From: Nitzschia sp. pyKryTriq1
Lineage: Eukaryota > Bacillariophyta > Bacillariophyceae > Bacillariales > Bacillariaceae
Assembly: GCA_956465555.1 (NCBI GenBank)
Contig: OY101121.1
Coordinates: 124,001 to 188,000 of the forward strand
Reading direction: 5' to 3'
Length of the DNA: 64,000 bases
Part shown: in pieces, positions 31,831 to 44,400 of the stretch
Layout: each line of letters begins with the position of its first letter
Position numbering within the stretch: position 1 is the first letter of the stretch
Notes under the pieces: model-generated
The model's database searches: none
What the model saw: only the letters and a program-made list of their open reading frames with translations
What the model was told of the DNA's origin: nothing
Made by a program: the position numbers and the translations under genes

Positions 31831-33059
31831 GCTGGTAGTTCGTTCGTCGTCGTGCTGGCTCCTGGTGGTGTGCTGCTACGAGTGGGTAGTACGTGGGGGT
31901 GCGGTGGGATTCTTCGAAAGGAAGGTTAATCCTCGTAGTTTTGAAACTGTGAGATGTAAGTTGTCGCTCCAAGTATACGACCCTGAAAATTATTAGATCA
32001 AACCTTTGCGGCAAAATCATGAGTGAGGAGTGATGAGGATCCGCAGGGAGACAAAAAATCGACAATCCAACGGATCGGTCCTCCTTTTTCGTTTTTCGTG
32101 TGGGCAAAAAGTGAGACCACGCTCCGCCTGCGTTCGATCATAGAAAGCCCGGCAAGCGCTGAGAGAGTGAGTCGTCTGGCCCTCATCAGTCAAACGACAG
32201 TCTGCCTGCGTCACCATTGCGCGCGGGTCGGGTTCCTGATTTCTGATTCCGATTTGGTCTGCCCTTCTACCGATGGTAATCCCAAAATCGAACGACGAAC
32301 GACGACACCATTCTTCGGCACCAATCTCGCGTGGTGGTTGGTCGGCGGCAATGGTACCACTTGTGCCGTACCTGTACCGCGCGCACATGAGACCAGACGG
32401 AGCGGTTTCGAGGTTCGACGCGACGACGCCCACCCACCACCGCTAGCGAGACGGGAACGAGACACAAAACCATCGAAAAATGTAAGGGAAAAAATGGTTA
32501 TTTGAGTTGCTTTTTGATGGTCTTGTATCGGATAAAAAGTGTTCATAAGTCCCTTGAAGCTTTGTTTGAGAGATCTGCGTTGGTCGTTTTGAAAAAAATG
32601 TTTTCGTGGACTCGCAAGGGGGGTCGCCATTTTTACGGATCCTTTGATCCGGAGGGACGGGCGGACGGCCCGTGTCCACGTAGACGTAGTACTGAAACGC
32701 ACGTACTCTGGAAACGGGGTGGCTGTTGTTTGTGGTGGCATCGAACTGGTTGTTGAGTACGAATACCGGTAGCAGCAGGGAAGGTTTTCGGGGTTTGTTG
32801 GCAAAGAAGGCTTGGACGTTGCTTGAATTTGCTTCATCGCATCGTCGCTTCATCGTTCCGTGTTACGCCAGTCTTGTACGGATTTGATTTGCTCACTTTC
32901 TTGTGTTTTTGCTGCGCCCCGCTGGATCGATTTCCTGTTTTTTGTTTTTGTTTTATTTCTCTTGGTTCGATTTTAAATTTGATTTCGATTTGATTGCTTC
33001 CAGCCAATCAAGCGAATCGCCCCTCGTAAGAAAACTCTTAGAGTGCGATCCGAGAGACC
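31831..33059. other. Divergent intergenic region, 1.2 kb
   Basis: Separates the lumenal protein gene from the MATH-ankyrin gene. Both strands have open frames of 130-210 codons between 32023 and 32853, but they overlap each other, start mostly with non-ATG codons and show no recognised domain. The last 150 bp are T-rich, as expected of a 5' flank. Confidence 0.5.
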
Positions 33060-36000
33060 ATGCGTTGGCGATCGTCTGGTGGTGGCAGCAGCGCCGAGAG
33101 TGGCTCGGCTCCTTTGCAGGAAGCATCCACTAGCTCTTCTCCCTTGGTGGGAGATGGCAGCGAGGTGGACGGCGCCGCGGACAGCTCCCTGTCGCCCGCG
33201 CCCTCCGCTTTGACTAGCATTGCCAGCGGTGGCAACATCAACAACAACAGCAGCAGCATCCCCGATTCAGCTTCGGACAGCCCGCGACAATCGATAGACC
33301 CCGCGGCCGAGTCCTCCTCCACTTCGGCGGCGGACCCGGACGGAGACCCGCCGTATTCCTACAGACGTAGTCAGCAAACACTAGCAACGGCAGCAACGCC
33401 CGCAGTAGCAGCGCTCGCCACAGCACCCACCAACAAAGATGACGCCAACGGCGAAAGCAACGACGACGAAGACGACATGGATGGGATGCCAGCACTCGAA
33501 GCAGTCAACCCTGACGACGGAGACGACGACGACACGGGAGACGACCATGAAGTGCCATGGAAGCCGCAAGCAACGCAATCCACTTGCGAATTCACGCACA
33601 CCATCACCAACTACAGCCAGAAACGAGACTCGGGATGCAAGAAGGCAGAATATTCGGCCACCACAGTAGACGAGTTCGGCAACCGCTGGCGCCTTATTGT
33701 GTATGTCAACGGAAATGGAAGGGCTAGCAACCACCATTTGAGCTTGTTCCTACAGGTAAGAAACCCAAAGAGAGGTCCACACGAATATGCTACATTCTAC
33801 TAGAAAAAGAGTGGACGGTCCAGTGCGTTCGGCGCTTGACTTCTCGCTTCTTTTTTTCACTGTCGCTCTCGAATCGGAGACTCACTTTTCTCTCGCTCGT
33901 AGGTCGCAGATGCAGATGATCTCCCGTTTGGATGGAAAAAAGCAGTCAGCTATGTTCTCACTTTGGAACACCCATCAGGACCCAATCTATCCTATGCAAA
34001 AAGAAATCCAGACAAGACATTTAAGTTGTGCCCCAAAGCTATCGACTGGGGATGGTCGCAATTCATAACCAGTGATAGGATCCAACAAGAGGGATTCGTT
34101 CAAGATGACTCTCTCGTTGTACGGGCTAGCGTCACAGTCAAGAGTAGTTCTGTCAGCATCGATCTGGAAGATGCCGAACTATATCTCAAATGCGCCGTGG
34201 AAGAGGGCAAGCCGGAGGCGGTACAGCTCTGCTTAGATCAAGGAGCCAGTGTCAACTGTCAATTCAAGGACGATTTGTACACGCCGCTACATACTGCCTG
34301 TAGCACAAGCACAGGAGATGACGACGATGAAGACGAAGACGATGATGTTGATGACCACGATGACGAGGATGACGAGGATGATGATGATTCGGATCATGGC
34401 AGAGGTGAGGGCGGAAGCAAGAAGAATAGAAACAACGCACGCCCTACCGCATCGAGCGGAAGTATGCGTGTTTTGCAGCTATTGCTAGAGAAAGGAGCAG
34501 ATGGAAATGCTTGCAACAAATGGCGCGAAACGCCCCTGCTTATTGCAGCAAACAACGGCCATCGAGCAGCGGTGGAAGCTTTGTTAAAACATGGTGCGGA
34601 CCCAAGCTTGTGTAGTGAAGCAGGATGGTCTGCCTTGACGTTTGCGGCTCACAAGGTATGTCGAACCCAGAAAAATGGACAATCCAATTCGGATATATAA
34701 TTTGATTGGCGTTCTCACAGCGATTTCTATTTTTAGGGCTATGACGATATCGTGGAGCTATTACTCAAAGATGGCGCTCCTGTCAATTGTCGCGTCACCG
34801 AGGATGCATCGACGCCGCTGCACAAGGCATGCGCCGGATCAAAGCCGGGACACCTGGCCGCTGTCAAACTCCTGTTGATGAGCAATGCCGACGTGCATGC
34901 GCTCAACAAATGGCGTGAAACGCCACTGCTAACCGCCGCCAACCATGGACAAGCTGGAGCGGTGGACGCATTGCTCAAGGCAGGAGCGGATCCTTGCAAG
35001 TGTACTGATACTGGATGGAGTCCCTTGAGCATTGCGGCATATAAAGGCCACGACGATGTTGTCAAGTTGCTCTTGGAGGAGGGCGCTCCGACGGAGGAAG
35101 CTGACCCAACCTTGAGCGCTTTGCTTCAAGCGGCGACGAAGGGACTACCGGATACGGTGGAACTCTTGTTGAAACACGGGGCGGATCATACTGTAACGAC
35201 AAAGAAGGGCGACACAGCACTGAGTATTTTGGTGGAACAGAACTTGATCGATGCCGCAGTGGATATGGTGGCAGAATACAATGCTAGCATTCCTCGTTGC
35301 TCCCGTGATCGCAAAAAGGTCCAACGAGCACGCTTGCTCATTAACTTAAGAATGAAGCAACGCGAGCGAGAAGGAAAAGGTATCCGCTTGGTAGACAACG
35401 ATGCTGAGGACGACGAGACAGACCATGAAGAAAATCCCGCGGAGACAACTAACGCAGAATCGCCGCCCCAGCTGGACGATGAAGACAAGGTAGAGCAAAC
35501 GGAAGGGGCCTCCCCTACCGGTGCCTCCAAGAAAAAGAAGAAGAAGAAGAAATCGTCTGCTGAACAGCAAGCCAAGGAAGCGGAAGAGGCTTTGCTCATG
35601 GAACTAGAATTGGAGGATGCGGAGCGCCAGAAACAAGAACAGGAAGCGAACAAGAAATCCGCGAAGAAACGGAAGAAGAAGGAACGTGAACGCCAGCAAA
35701 AGAAGGAACAAGAGGAACAGCGCCTGGCGGAAGAGAGAGAACGCGAGGAAAAGCTACGGAAGGAACGCGAAAAGAAGGAGGCAAAAGAACGTGCGGAACG
35801 GGAACGTCTCTTGGCAATCAAGCGTAAGGAAGAAGAAGAAGAGCGTAAACGGATTCTTGAGAAGCAGAAGCTGGAGCAGCAGCAACGCGAAGAACAAAGG
35901 AAGAAAGAAATGCAGAAGCGCAAACAACAGCAAGAAAGCACTTCCTCCTCTAGCAGTGTCTCTTCAACGGAGAAGAAGGGAAAGCAAGATGCGCCAAAGC

Positions 36001-38264
36001 CAAGCAAAGGTCCGTCTGGAGCGACGAGTGCTAGTGCGCGCCCTGGAGCAGGTACTCGATCTGTGCATACCACCAGGCAAGCTCCGGCAAAGCCGTCGGC
36101 GCCTTCTACCAGTACCGGTCAGCCTGCCGCCAATTCTACTGCGTCCAAGCCGCCAGGAAAAAATCGTGGATGGGAAACTAAAGCTGCTATGCCCACAACG
36201 TCACACCCACCAGAGTCCAAGCAGACCCCGCCAAAACCCATTGGTGGCGGTGTATCTGGTCCTGCGCATTCATCTAATTTCCTGACACCCCAGCGCGAGG
36301 CGCAACCATCTGAGTTGTTTCCTGCGCCCTCTGCTCCGAGTCCCTTTTCTTCGTTTGGTGGTGAAACTATGACTCTACCAGGACCCGCCCCAGTGACGTA
36401 CACGCAGTCCGAGCCGATTATGAACGGATTTTCCTCTTCCTCATTCTCGATGCGCGGTATTGAAGTTCCCGCGGTGGCTTTGTTCCGTCGCAACAAAGTT
36501 TCGGAATTACTTCAGAGATGTTCCATGGCAAGGTCCTCTTCGGACGCTCTCGGGGCCATCGACGAAGCAACGATCAAGAAAGTCTTGTATCGCTGGATGG
36601 TGAGAGCTGCTCACGAGGGAATGAGCTACTTGGACTGTGTTATCCCTAGTTGGACCGATTTCGAAAAGCAAGCCGCCTTTTTCCAGCGTCAATTCATCTC
36701 CGAAAGCCGCAAGGGCATGAATTCTCCCAACTTTGGCTCCTCGATGGTGAGCATGGAAGTTCTAAGAGAGGCTGGTTCCACTATTTCACTCCTGTGTTAT
36801 AACCTGGCAAAAGAAGTTGCCGAATTCCGCGGACAAGTCGAAGAACAGCTTCCTTCCGACTGGAATGATGCGATCATTGGAATGAAGGCTTCCGATGTGG
36901 CACGCAATGGATCAGGCCGTTCAGCATCGATTGTCTTGGATTGGGCAAATCGTGCCCAAGTCTTCCTGCCCGCCCTGATGCTGAGAAAACTTCAAGAGCG
37001 TTACACGGGTTACCCTGGAAGATTGCTGAGCGCCATCTTCTCGACTCACATTCGATACGAAACGCAGCAGCTGATTACGGCGAATACCATGATGGACTTC
37101 CGCCTTCCTTCTGACACACTCTCGGCACTCTCCATGAAAGCCAATATAAGCGCCGAAATATGGTCAGATCCAATGTCAAGCCTGAGTGGAAACGTTTTCT
37201 GGGGCCAATTTCCAGATGTGGATGAAAAATTTGGGGGCTTGGCTCCATTTAGTAAGGACGACGGCAGCGAAGACATGCTTGTTAGACATGGGGGTTCTGT
37301 GGTCACCACGATTCCCCTAGACAATATGGTGGCTTCCCGGTATTTACAACGCATGCTGGATCTTCTGGACCTTGCGGAGAATGGACGAGTTCCTCTGTCG
37401 TTTGCAGTCTTCCTTCGTTCCGAATGTTTTCTCGACGGACACACGAGCCCTTCTTTCAACGACCTCTGCGTTTTGGAGCCCCGCTTTCGAGAGCGTGGCG
37501 ACCTCGTGGTTCGCGTTGAAGAGCTGGTTGCGCGTCAACATGGGTTCTCTACACATAATTCCGAGGCATTTGAGACCAGTGCAACTGGAAGTCTACTTGT
37601 CATATTGCAGAACAATTCCGGAACTGTCCAGTATCGAATTTCGGATCTAGATGTTAGTGAGATCCTTCGATCACTAAGCACCAGCCCCGGGCTTCAACCA
37701 AAAACTGTCTCGGATGAATCTATGCTACCTGTGATGTCAGAAATGTCCTTTTCCGCCCCAGAATTCGTTCCAGCCGCAAGTCGTTCGAAAGACATCTTGG
37801 TAGGCGGTGATAGAGGAAATAATTTCTTTCATCATCACGCTCAAGCCCACGTACAGTCGCATGCCCCCGCCCCACACTCTCCCATGCCTCACCAGAACAA
37901 TATCCTCCCCGATTTTGGTGCTCAAATCGGAAGCGATTTTGGCGGTTTCGGAGGAGGCACAATCGGCAACGCCTTTTCAGTCCAGGGAGCACCTGGCTCG
38001 CGCTCGTCTCGGCCAGCTCGCGGGCGTTTGTTCGACTTGGTTGACGACGACGGCGGCGACGACGACCACGGAACAGCCGATGTTGTCTCCGGTATGCTTG
38101 GCAACTTGAACATGGATGACCTGTTTTCCAATCAACCGAACAAGAGCTCAAACGGTGAGATTGACATCGAAGCAATTAGTTTGATGGGTATCGGTCCCAA
38201 TTCGGCATCCTCAAATTCATCTTCAGGCGGTTTGCAGCCTCGCCGCAGCCACTTCGGCTACTGA
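33060..38264 (+). CDS. MATH-ankyrin-coiled-coil protein with PCIF1-like C-terminal domain
   Basis: A 1,658-residue protein. The three exons are 33060-33755, 33903-34655 and 34737-38264, with introns of 147 and 81 bp at phase 0. A disordered acidic N-terminus leads to a MATH/TRAF-like domain at about 165-300 (CEFTHTITNYSQ ... LPFGWKKAVSYVLTLEHP). Ankyrin repeats span about 305-560 (NKWRETPLLIAANNGHRAAVEALLKHGADP) and are interrupted by an Asp-rich loop. A Lys/Glu coiled coil (about 620-800) and a Ser/Pro linker follow. Residues about 1080-1445 resemble the helical and methyltransferase domains of PCIF1/CAPAM, the cap m6Am writer: FLPALMLRKLQERY, FPDVDEKFGG (1308-1317), PLSFAVFL, LVILQNN. The catalytic NPPF position reads TIPL (1341-1344), so methyl transfer is doubtful. 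A role in protein or RNA scaffolding is inferred. Confidence 0.85.
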
Positions 38265-39174
38265 GAAAATCAGAAGCCACTACTCGTACAGTACCATCGT
38301 ACGTACAAATCTACACGTACTCTCTTATTTAACAGCGTCTACTATCTGCTGTTCACCGCTCCAATACAATGATTGCTCCAACTACTTTAATAACAACGCA
38401 ACGAACTACTACACTGTGTTTTCTTGATTCTTCATAGCAGTGTACAGAATGCGCTGGTTCAGCTAGCTTGAAGTGGTCTAATCCTCTTACTGAGATGACG
38501 TCGGCATGCTGCCTGGCGTACTCTACCCAGTATCGTATTGCTTTCTGCCATTGGCACGCGGTCCCGATGCCATTCTGAAATGGATTGGTTAGTACCGGCG
38601 CGAGAGGATGTTTCAGGACATGATTGATGATTTTTCGTCTTGTAACTGGTAGCCCGCCAAGAACCCAAAAATTTGCCCCCACAAGTCCTTGCCGAGGGAT
38701 GGTCGGTCCTTGGAATGTTCCATACGATTGGAAACGAGCACCACCGCGTTCGAGTCGTCGCTGATGCAGCAAGCCTCCAGAGCAAACAGGTGCAGTTCCT
38801 GTAGAACGATTTCAGATTTGATTAAAACGAAGTGGAAAGTGTCAGATCTGCGTTGTTTTTGTTTACAATAGTTTGGAGTTTGGAACCATCGCATCTCACC
38901 TCATCTCACATCGCATCGTCGATCGTCGCTATTCGTTATGATCAAAAGAAGATGCGACTTTGGTGGGCGTTGTATGTTCTATACAACGCTGAATAGTATA
39001 AACCTGTAATACGCCATCTAATAATACGCCGTTTACTCGTACATGCCGATCGTACACCGCCGATCCGATAATTCTTGGTTATCCTCTAATGATTCCTATT
39101 CTATATTTTACTACTGGTACATGGTTCTGTTGTGGTATCCCAATCTACAAAGAAAGACTTACTAACAGTCTGCC
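38265..39174. other. Intergenic region with a possible broken gene
   Basis: Holds the candidate pseudogene at 38353-38894. The remainder (38895-39174) shows TACTCGTAC words but no gene. Confidence 0.5.
38353..38894 (-). pseudogene. Possible broken or unusually spliced gene
   Basis: Two minus-strand frames each hold protein-like text. One reads HLFALEACCISDDSNAVV and LGKDLWGQIFGFLAG from ATG 38894. The other, downstream, reads CQWQKAIRYWVEYARQHADV and VRGLDHFKLAEP. A TTCTACAG acceptor precedes the first block and CCATTTCAG precedes the second. No donor joins the two frames in phase, so either a frameshift has broken the gene or the splice sites are unusual. I do not recognise the family. Confidence 0.28.
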
Positions 39175-40773
39175 TCAAGTCTCCCGACCTTGACCCAGCA
39201 CCAGTCTAGCCATTTCAACCGTTTTAGTATCAGATTCCTCTTCCGTTTTCCATGTTATTTGGAATGACCGAGAACTATTTGTACAAGGAACAGTAGACGA
39301 CAGTTCCTCATCCGCCTGATTGATGATACGCGATGCTTGATGATTCTTGCACGGAGGACAATAGTAGAGAGCTGTCGCAAAAAGTGTACAACCCACCAAT
39401 ACCACCAGCCCAGAAATCCGATACATACACCGCGGTCCTAGTAGTTCTTCGAGCAAGCCCCCCAAAAGCAAGCCCAATACAGACCCAGTGCCCACCAAGA
39501 CTTGCAAGGCGGACTGTCCACTGGCCTCGTATCCCGGAGAAGAGACAAGAGACGAGATCAAATCCACCCCTGCCAAATTCATACAAGCAAACGTCACCCC
39601 ATGCAAGGGTTCCAACCACAAGACATGAACGACTCGCCCTTCTGGAATGAGGCTATATCCCCAGACTCTTACAACATACGAGGCAGCTGCAATGGGAATC
39701 AAGGGGCCTGGGCCCCATCGTTGCAAAAGCGGGGACGCAATGTGAAATAGTGGAATTTCAAAGGCTACCGTCAAAACTACAGTCCATCCCATAAGGGAGT
39801 AGGAACTGCCCAGCGCTTCAAAATACAAAAATACCAAGGTATCGACAATGGCTTGACCTGACGATTGAGTAATTTGAGCAACAATGAAACAAAAACCAAA
39901 CCACGACGCGCCCAGTAGGTATAGCATTTGAAAAGTAGATATGGCTGGAGCAGGCGCCGTAGCCTCCGTGTCGTCGTCATCGTTAGGCACTGCCGTTCCC
40001 TTGTCCTCATTTGTCCTCATTTGCTCATCTTCATTCCCTTCATCGTCATACTCGAGAATAGTATTGCTATTTTTTTTGCGATAGGCCGCTGCTCGTGCCG
40101 CCACCAGCTGACAACTTTGCTGCCGCGCGTAAAGGAAAACGACCACTACTCCAATCAATGTCGCTGCCACTGCCATGACATACAAAGAAGCAAATCCTTC
40201 AAAGTAATCCAAGCTCCCGGCTACGAGTACATTGGCGAATCCCCAGGAGACTGCTCCATACATTCGTTCTTTTCCATAATCCTGGGGGGAAGCATGGTGC
40301 TGTAAAAAGTCCAAACACATACCATCCATGACGGGGAAGACCATGGCGGTAGCCAAGCCAAATGTAACGCGTAAGAACCCATGCCACAAAACAGGAGGGA
40401 GTGCAAGTACTGGTACTGTTGTTGTAAGGTCCACTCCATGAAGTAGAAAGACCGCCCCCCCTAGAACCATGCCTCCTGCCAGGACCAGTGCTCGGCCCGC
40501 CCCTGGGAATCTAAACTCCAAAGCATCTGCCCAAGATCCCGTGAGGGCACTGGCTGCCACACTAAGCAGCTGTGCCACGGCCAATATAGTTCCCAATTGG
40601 GCAGATGTCAAGCCGGCCTCATGTTCCAGAAAGACGACTAGGAACCGTCCTCCCACCACAGAAATCCACAGAAACACGGACGCATACAAAGATCGGGGCC
40701 GCCAGGAACCACACGCCGTTGCACTTGCACTTGCATTTGCACGTGCACTCGCAGTGCTGGGGGCTGGCGGCAT
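39175..40773 (-). CDS. Major facilitator superfamily transporter (MFS_1-like)
   Basis: A 532-residue membrane transporter with about 12 helices. Landmarks of the MFS_1-like (MFSD6 / nucleoside-H+ symporter-like) group are GKERMYGAVSWGFANVLVAG in the first half and a second half with HVLWLEPLHGVTFACMNLAG followed by the usual GGLLEELLG loop. A hydrophilic, acidic cytoplasmic loop (about residues 228-270, DDEGNEDEQM) separates the halves. The substrate cannot be inferred. ATG 40773 is the first in frame; further 5' only a GTG is available. The N-terminus carries an Ala-Ser-Arg repeat run (ASARANASASATA) before the first helix. Intronless. Confidence 0.83.
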   Translation of the reverse strand: MPPAPSTASARANASASATACGSWRPRSLYASVFLWISVVGGRFLVVFLEHEAGLTSAQLGTILAVAQLLSVAASALTGSWADALEFRFPGAGRALVLAGGMVLGGAVFLLHGVDLTTTVPVLALPPVLWHGFLRVTFGLATAMVFPVMDGMCLDFLQHHASPQDYGKERMYGAVSWGFANVLVAGSLDYFEGFASLYVMAVAATLIGVVVVFLYARQQSCQLVAARAAAYRKKNSNTILEYDDEGNEDEQMRTNEDKGTAVPNDDDDTEATAPAPAISTFQMLYLLGASWFGFCFIVAQITQSSGQAIVDTLVFLYFEALGSSYSLMGWTVVLTVAFEIPLFHIASPLLQRWGPGPLIPIAAASYVVRVWGYSLIPEGRVVHVLWLEPLHGVTFACMNLAGVDLISSLVSSPGYEASGQSALQVLVGTGSVLGLLLGGLLEELLGPRCMYRISGLVVLVGCTLFATALYYCPPCKNHQASRIINQADEELSSTVPCTNSSRSFQITWKTEEESDTKTVEMARLVLGQGRET

Positions 40774-41412
40774 AGGTACCGGTAGCTGCGAGTGCAAGAG
40801 TACTACGAGTATCCGTACGAATACTCGTAAGTGCACTGACTGGACATGATTGAGGAGACACAGGGACCTGCCTGAATGTCTGGATGCAAGTCTCTAGTAG
40901 TAGAGACTCTGGGGTACTTGCACGGAACGACGACAGGTACCGGCAGGAATTACCGGCAGGAACTGTTTGTTGTGTTCGAGAAAGCGGATAATAAGACGAA
41001 CGAGAAGATCTTTTTCTTGGATCGGATGACGCAGATTTCGATATTGACTAAAACTTTGAATCACGAACTTGATGGAGAATAACGGAGACGTTAACAAGAG
41101 ACTGAATTTGAAAGTGATGCACATGGATGCGCTACATTCACTACCGGTACTTCTGTACCTGTACCGTACGTACGAACTTGTACGCCAGCACCTCGCATCT
41201 CATTTCCTTCCCTCAACTCATTTCATCTCATCGCATCTCTCTCCATTTCACAAAACCTTCTCACAGCATTCCTCACACCGGTAGAGTAGTAGGAGCACTG
41301 TAAACTGCAATCCTTTACTTTTATCAACAAGTACGAGTACGTGTACCAGTCACACAGGCCACCTTCTGTAGTGTACTTCTAGGAGTACTGTTGGGCTACA
41401 ACGTCCTCCAAA
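40774..41412. other. Divergent intergenic region dense in GTAC words
   Basis: Between the MFS and sulfatase genes. Contains TACCGGTACTTCTGTACC and CGTACGTACG near 41140-41180 and ACGAGTACGTGTACC near 41330. A TCATTTCATCTCATCGCATCTC-like pyrimidine tract occurs near 41200-41240. No gene seen. Confidence 0.6.
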
Positions 41413-44400
41413 ATGAAGACGACGGTACTGTTTGGTGTCATCACCCTGATAGGTCTAGTGCTGTTGATTCTATCTCGCATTGTCTGGAAGGACGACGACG
41501 ACGCAGGCAGTCGTGCAAGTACCAGCACCAGTACCAGCACCAGCACCAGTACCGGTGAAAGTACAAGTGCAAGTTCGACTGCAATCGACACTCCTTCCAC
41601 CACCGCGAGATCATTCGAGTACCTCGCCTTTGAAACTGACGCAGACTTGACTGAGGCGGTCGACACGTATCTTGCCAACGATGGTCGGCTGCTAGACTTG
41701 CTGCAGCGCTACGGCCCCTTGCCCGACTGGAATGTGAAGCAAGTGCTCAATTTCAACTCCTTGTTCAACGCCAACCGAAATCCTCGGGCCGCTTCGTTCA
41801 ACGCGAACGTCAGTGCGTGGGATGTGTCGAACGCGCAGTACATGGAGGACATGTTTCATCAAGCCACTTTATTCAACAGGGATTTGTCCTCGTGGCAAGT
41901 GAGAAAGGTCAGGAAATTCAATGGCATGTTCGAGGGGGCCTATAGTTTCCAAGGAGCGGGATTGCAGCACTGGGATGTTTCTAGCGGGAGGCAGTTCAGG
42001 AACATGTTCGCCAATACTCCAAGCTTGTCTCCCGAGTTGGACTTGCGGCAGTGGAATTTGACCCAAGCGGTAGATACCAATTCCATGTTTTGGGGATCGG
42101 CCTTTGGAGGGACTGCTCCACAAAATGATCTTTGTCACTGGAGACTCCAACTCTCGTCAGCGAAGACACAGGCGGATGTGCATGCCATGTTTCTCTACAG
42201 TGCATGTCCTCACCCCGACGGCAATCTGACCTTGGATCCCTCCGTGGAAGGAGCTTTTTGTGTCTCTTGCGCTGCCAACACGGTTCCACCAACCGGCAGT
42301 CCGACCAGTTTTACTCTCACTGATCCACCAACATATGATAGCACTCCCACGTTGACTCCAACCGATAAAATGCCCACATTGTCGCCGACAATGTTTCCTG
42401 TGACGGATCCACCGACAGATACTATTACTCCAACATTGACATTCATCAGTTTTCCCGTCATGGATCCGCCAACGGATATTGCCCCCATAGTGGTGCCGAC
42501 TCTTCCTCCTGTCGCCACTCCAACAACGGCGGAACCGACTCTGCCCCCACAAGAGCAGCAGGAGCAGACAGAAAATTCTCCATCTTCTTCTTCATCCTCA
42601 ACTTCAAGCAACAAAACTAAACGACCCAACGTTTTATTTCTCATAACGGATCAACAACGTTTTGATACCTTGCGTTTTGTGCAAGACGAAATGGAAATAT
42701 ATGGCAATGTTACGAAAATTGAAACGCCAAACTTGGATCGACTCGCGCAAGAGGGGGCATACTTTCGGAAGGCATATTGTCAATGCAGTGTCTGTGCCCC
42801 GGCCCGGACCACATTGCGGACTGGATGTACGGTGGAACGGACGGGCATCCAGCACAATGACTTGATTACCGAATATACCCGGTCTTCACTATTTACTGAA
42901 CGCGTCGAATCACTAAAGGGATTGGATCAACTCTTGAAGGAACATGGGGGCTATGAGAGTGAATATTATGGCAAATGGCACGTACCCGACGTCTTGTATG
43001 CTGATTCAGTCAAGTACAACGACTACAATTACGATCAAGACACCCATACCTTCACAACAGACTCACTTGAACGAAAAACGATGCGTTTTTTAGACTTTCA
43101 TCAACGAAAAGGTCACATTAACGAAGATTTGGATCCGGGGATGCAACGGGACACCTTTTCACAATCGCCTTATACACCCATCCCACTCGATCCACGACAC
43201 CAGAAACCCACGGGAACGGAGCTTCATACCACGAATGGCTTTCAAGGATGGCAAACGACACAGCCCAACGTCCTGGGTGTCAACAAATACGATGCCAACT
43301 ATACCAATTCTTGGTACATTGCCGACATGGCAGGGCGTGCCTTGGACCGACTGGTCGCCAATGCTGACACTACTCCCTTTTTCTTGACCGTATCCTTTCA
43401 CAATCCTCATCCACCCATGGTTCCAGCCCTCAAGCACTGGGAGCCCTACCGTCAGCAACAAGATCGGCTCTTCGTCTCTCACAATCTGTATGATGACATG
43501 CTCAATTCAGACTACGATCATATTTCCAGGGTCGAACCAAAATATAGAGATCGCAATCTTATTCAAGAATGGACAAGCCTGTATTATGCTTTGATCACAG
43601 AAATCGATGAACTCATTGGAAACTTGCTGGAAAAGTTAAAAGATCAAGCCAGCAACACTTTAATTGTGTTTACATCGGATCACGGGGAAATGTTGGGCGC
43701 ACATGGCGACCGTGAAAAAAACAATTTCTATGAAGAAGCTGCCCGTGTCCCCCTTCTCCTCTCCTTTCCTGGGACAATTCCACCCAAAACCGAAGTTAAC
43801 GACTTGGTAAGTCATCTGGATGTAGCGGCGACTATATTGGATTATGTTGGTCTATCGGACGTGGATGAGAGTGACGGAAGCAGTCTTCGTTCGTTGGTGG
43901 AAGGGCAGCGCTACAATGCGATGCATGATGAAGGTATCGTAGTGGCTGAATGGGATTATCGTAAACCCCTGGCAACAGATGAGTTCGTCTTGGAACGGCG
44001 CATAGATGATCGCCCTTCCTTAATGATACGGAAAGACGATTGGAAACTCATGGTCCACAAGGATTCAGACTCGCATGAATTTGATATGATGTTTGATTTA
44101 AAAGAGGATCCCTTTGAACTGCATAATTTGTTGGGAAGCAACGGCCCGACGGCCAGCGTCGAAACTATTCAAGTTGCCGAGCACCTGCGGTGTTTGTTGA
44201 TGGAATGGATGGAGCGCATGGATGGCGAACAAGGATACTACAGTAGCCCGTCTGCGAACTATGGAGAAGGAAGCGGAGATATTGAGGAGTTGCGACAAAG
44301 GCAACCATGGCCGGCATTGGATTTTTGGACCAGTCATGCAAACGGAATCGTATTTCAACCCCCCGTTTCGAAAGATGGTCGATTTGTACGGAACGAATAC

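Noticed and set aside
32023-32853. Long overlapping open frames on both strands
   Set aside because: They overlap each other, mostly lack ATG starts and have no recognisable domain; likely promoter and leader DNA of the flanking genes.
33238-38175. Long minus-strand frames opposite the MATH-ankyrin gene (Ser/Phe- and Leu-rich)
   Set aside because: Mirror images of codon-biased Lys/Glu and Asp runs on the real coding strand.
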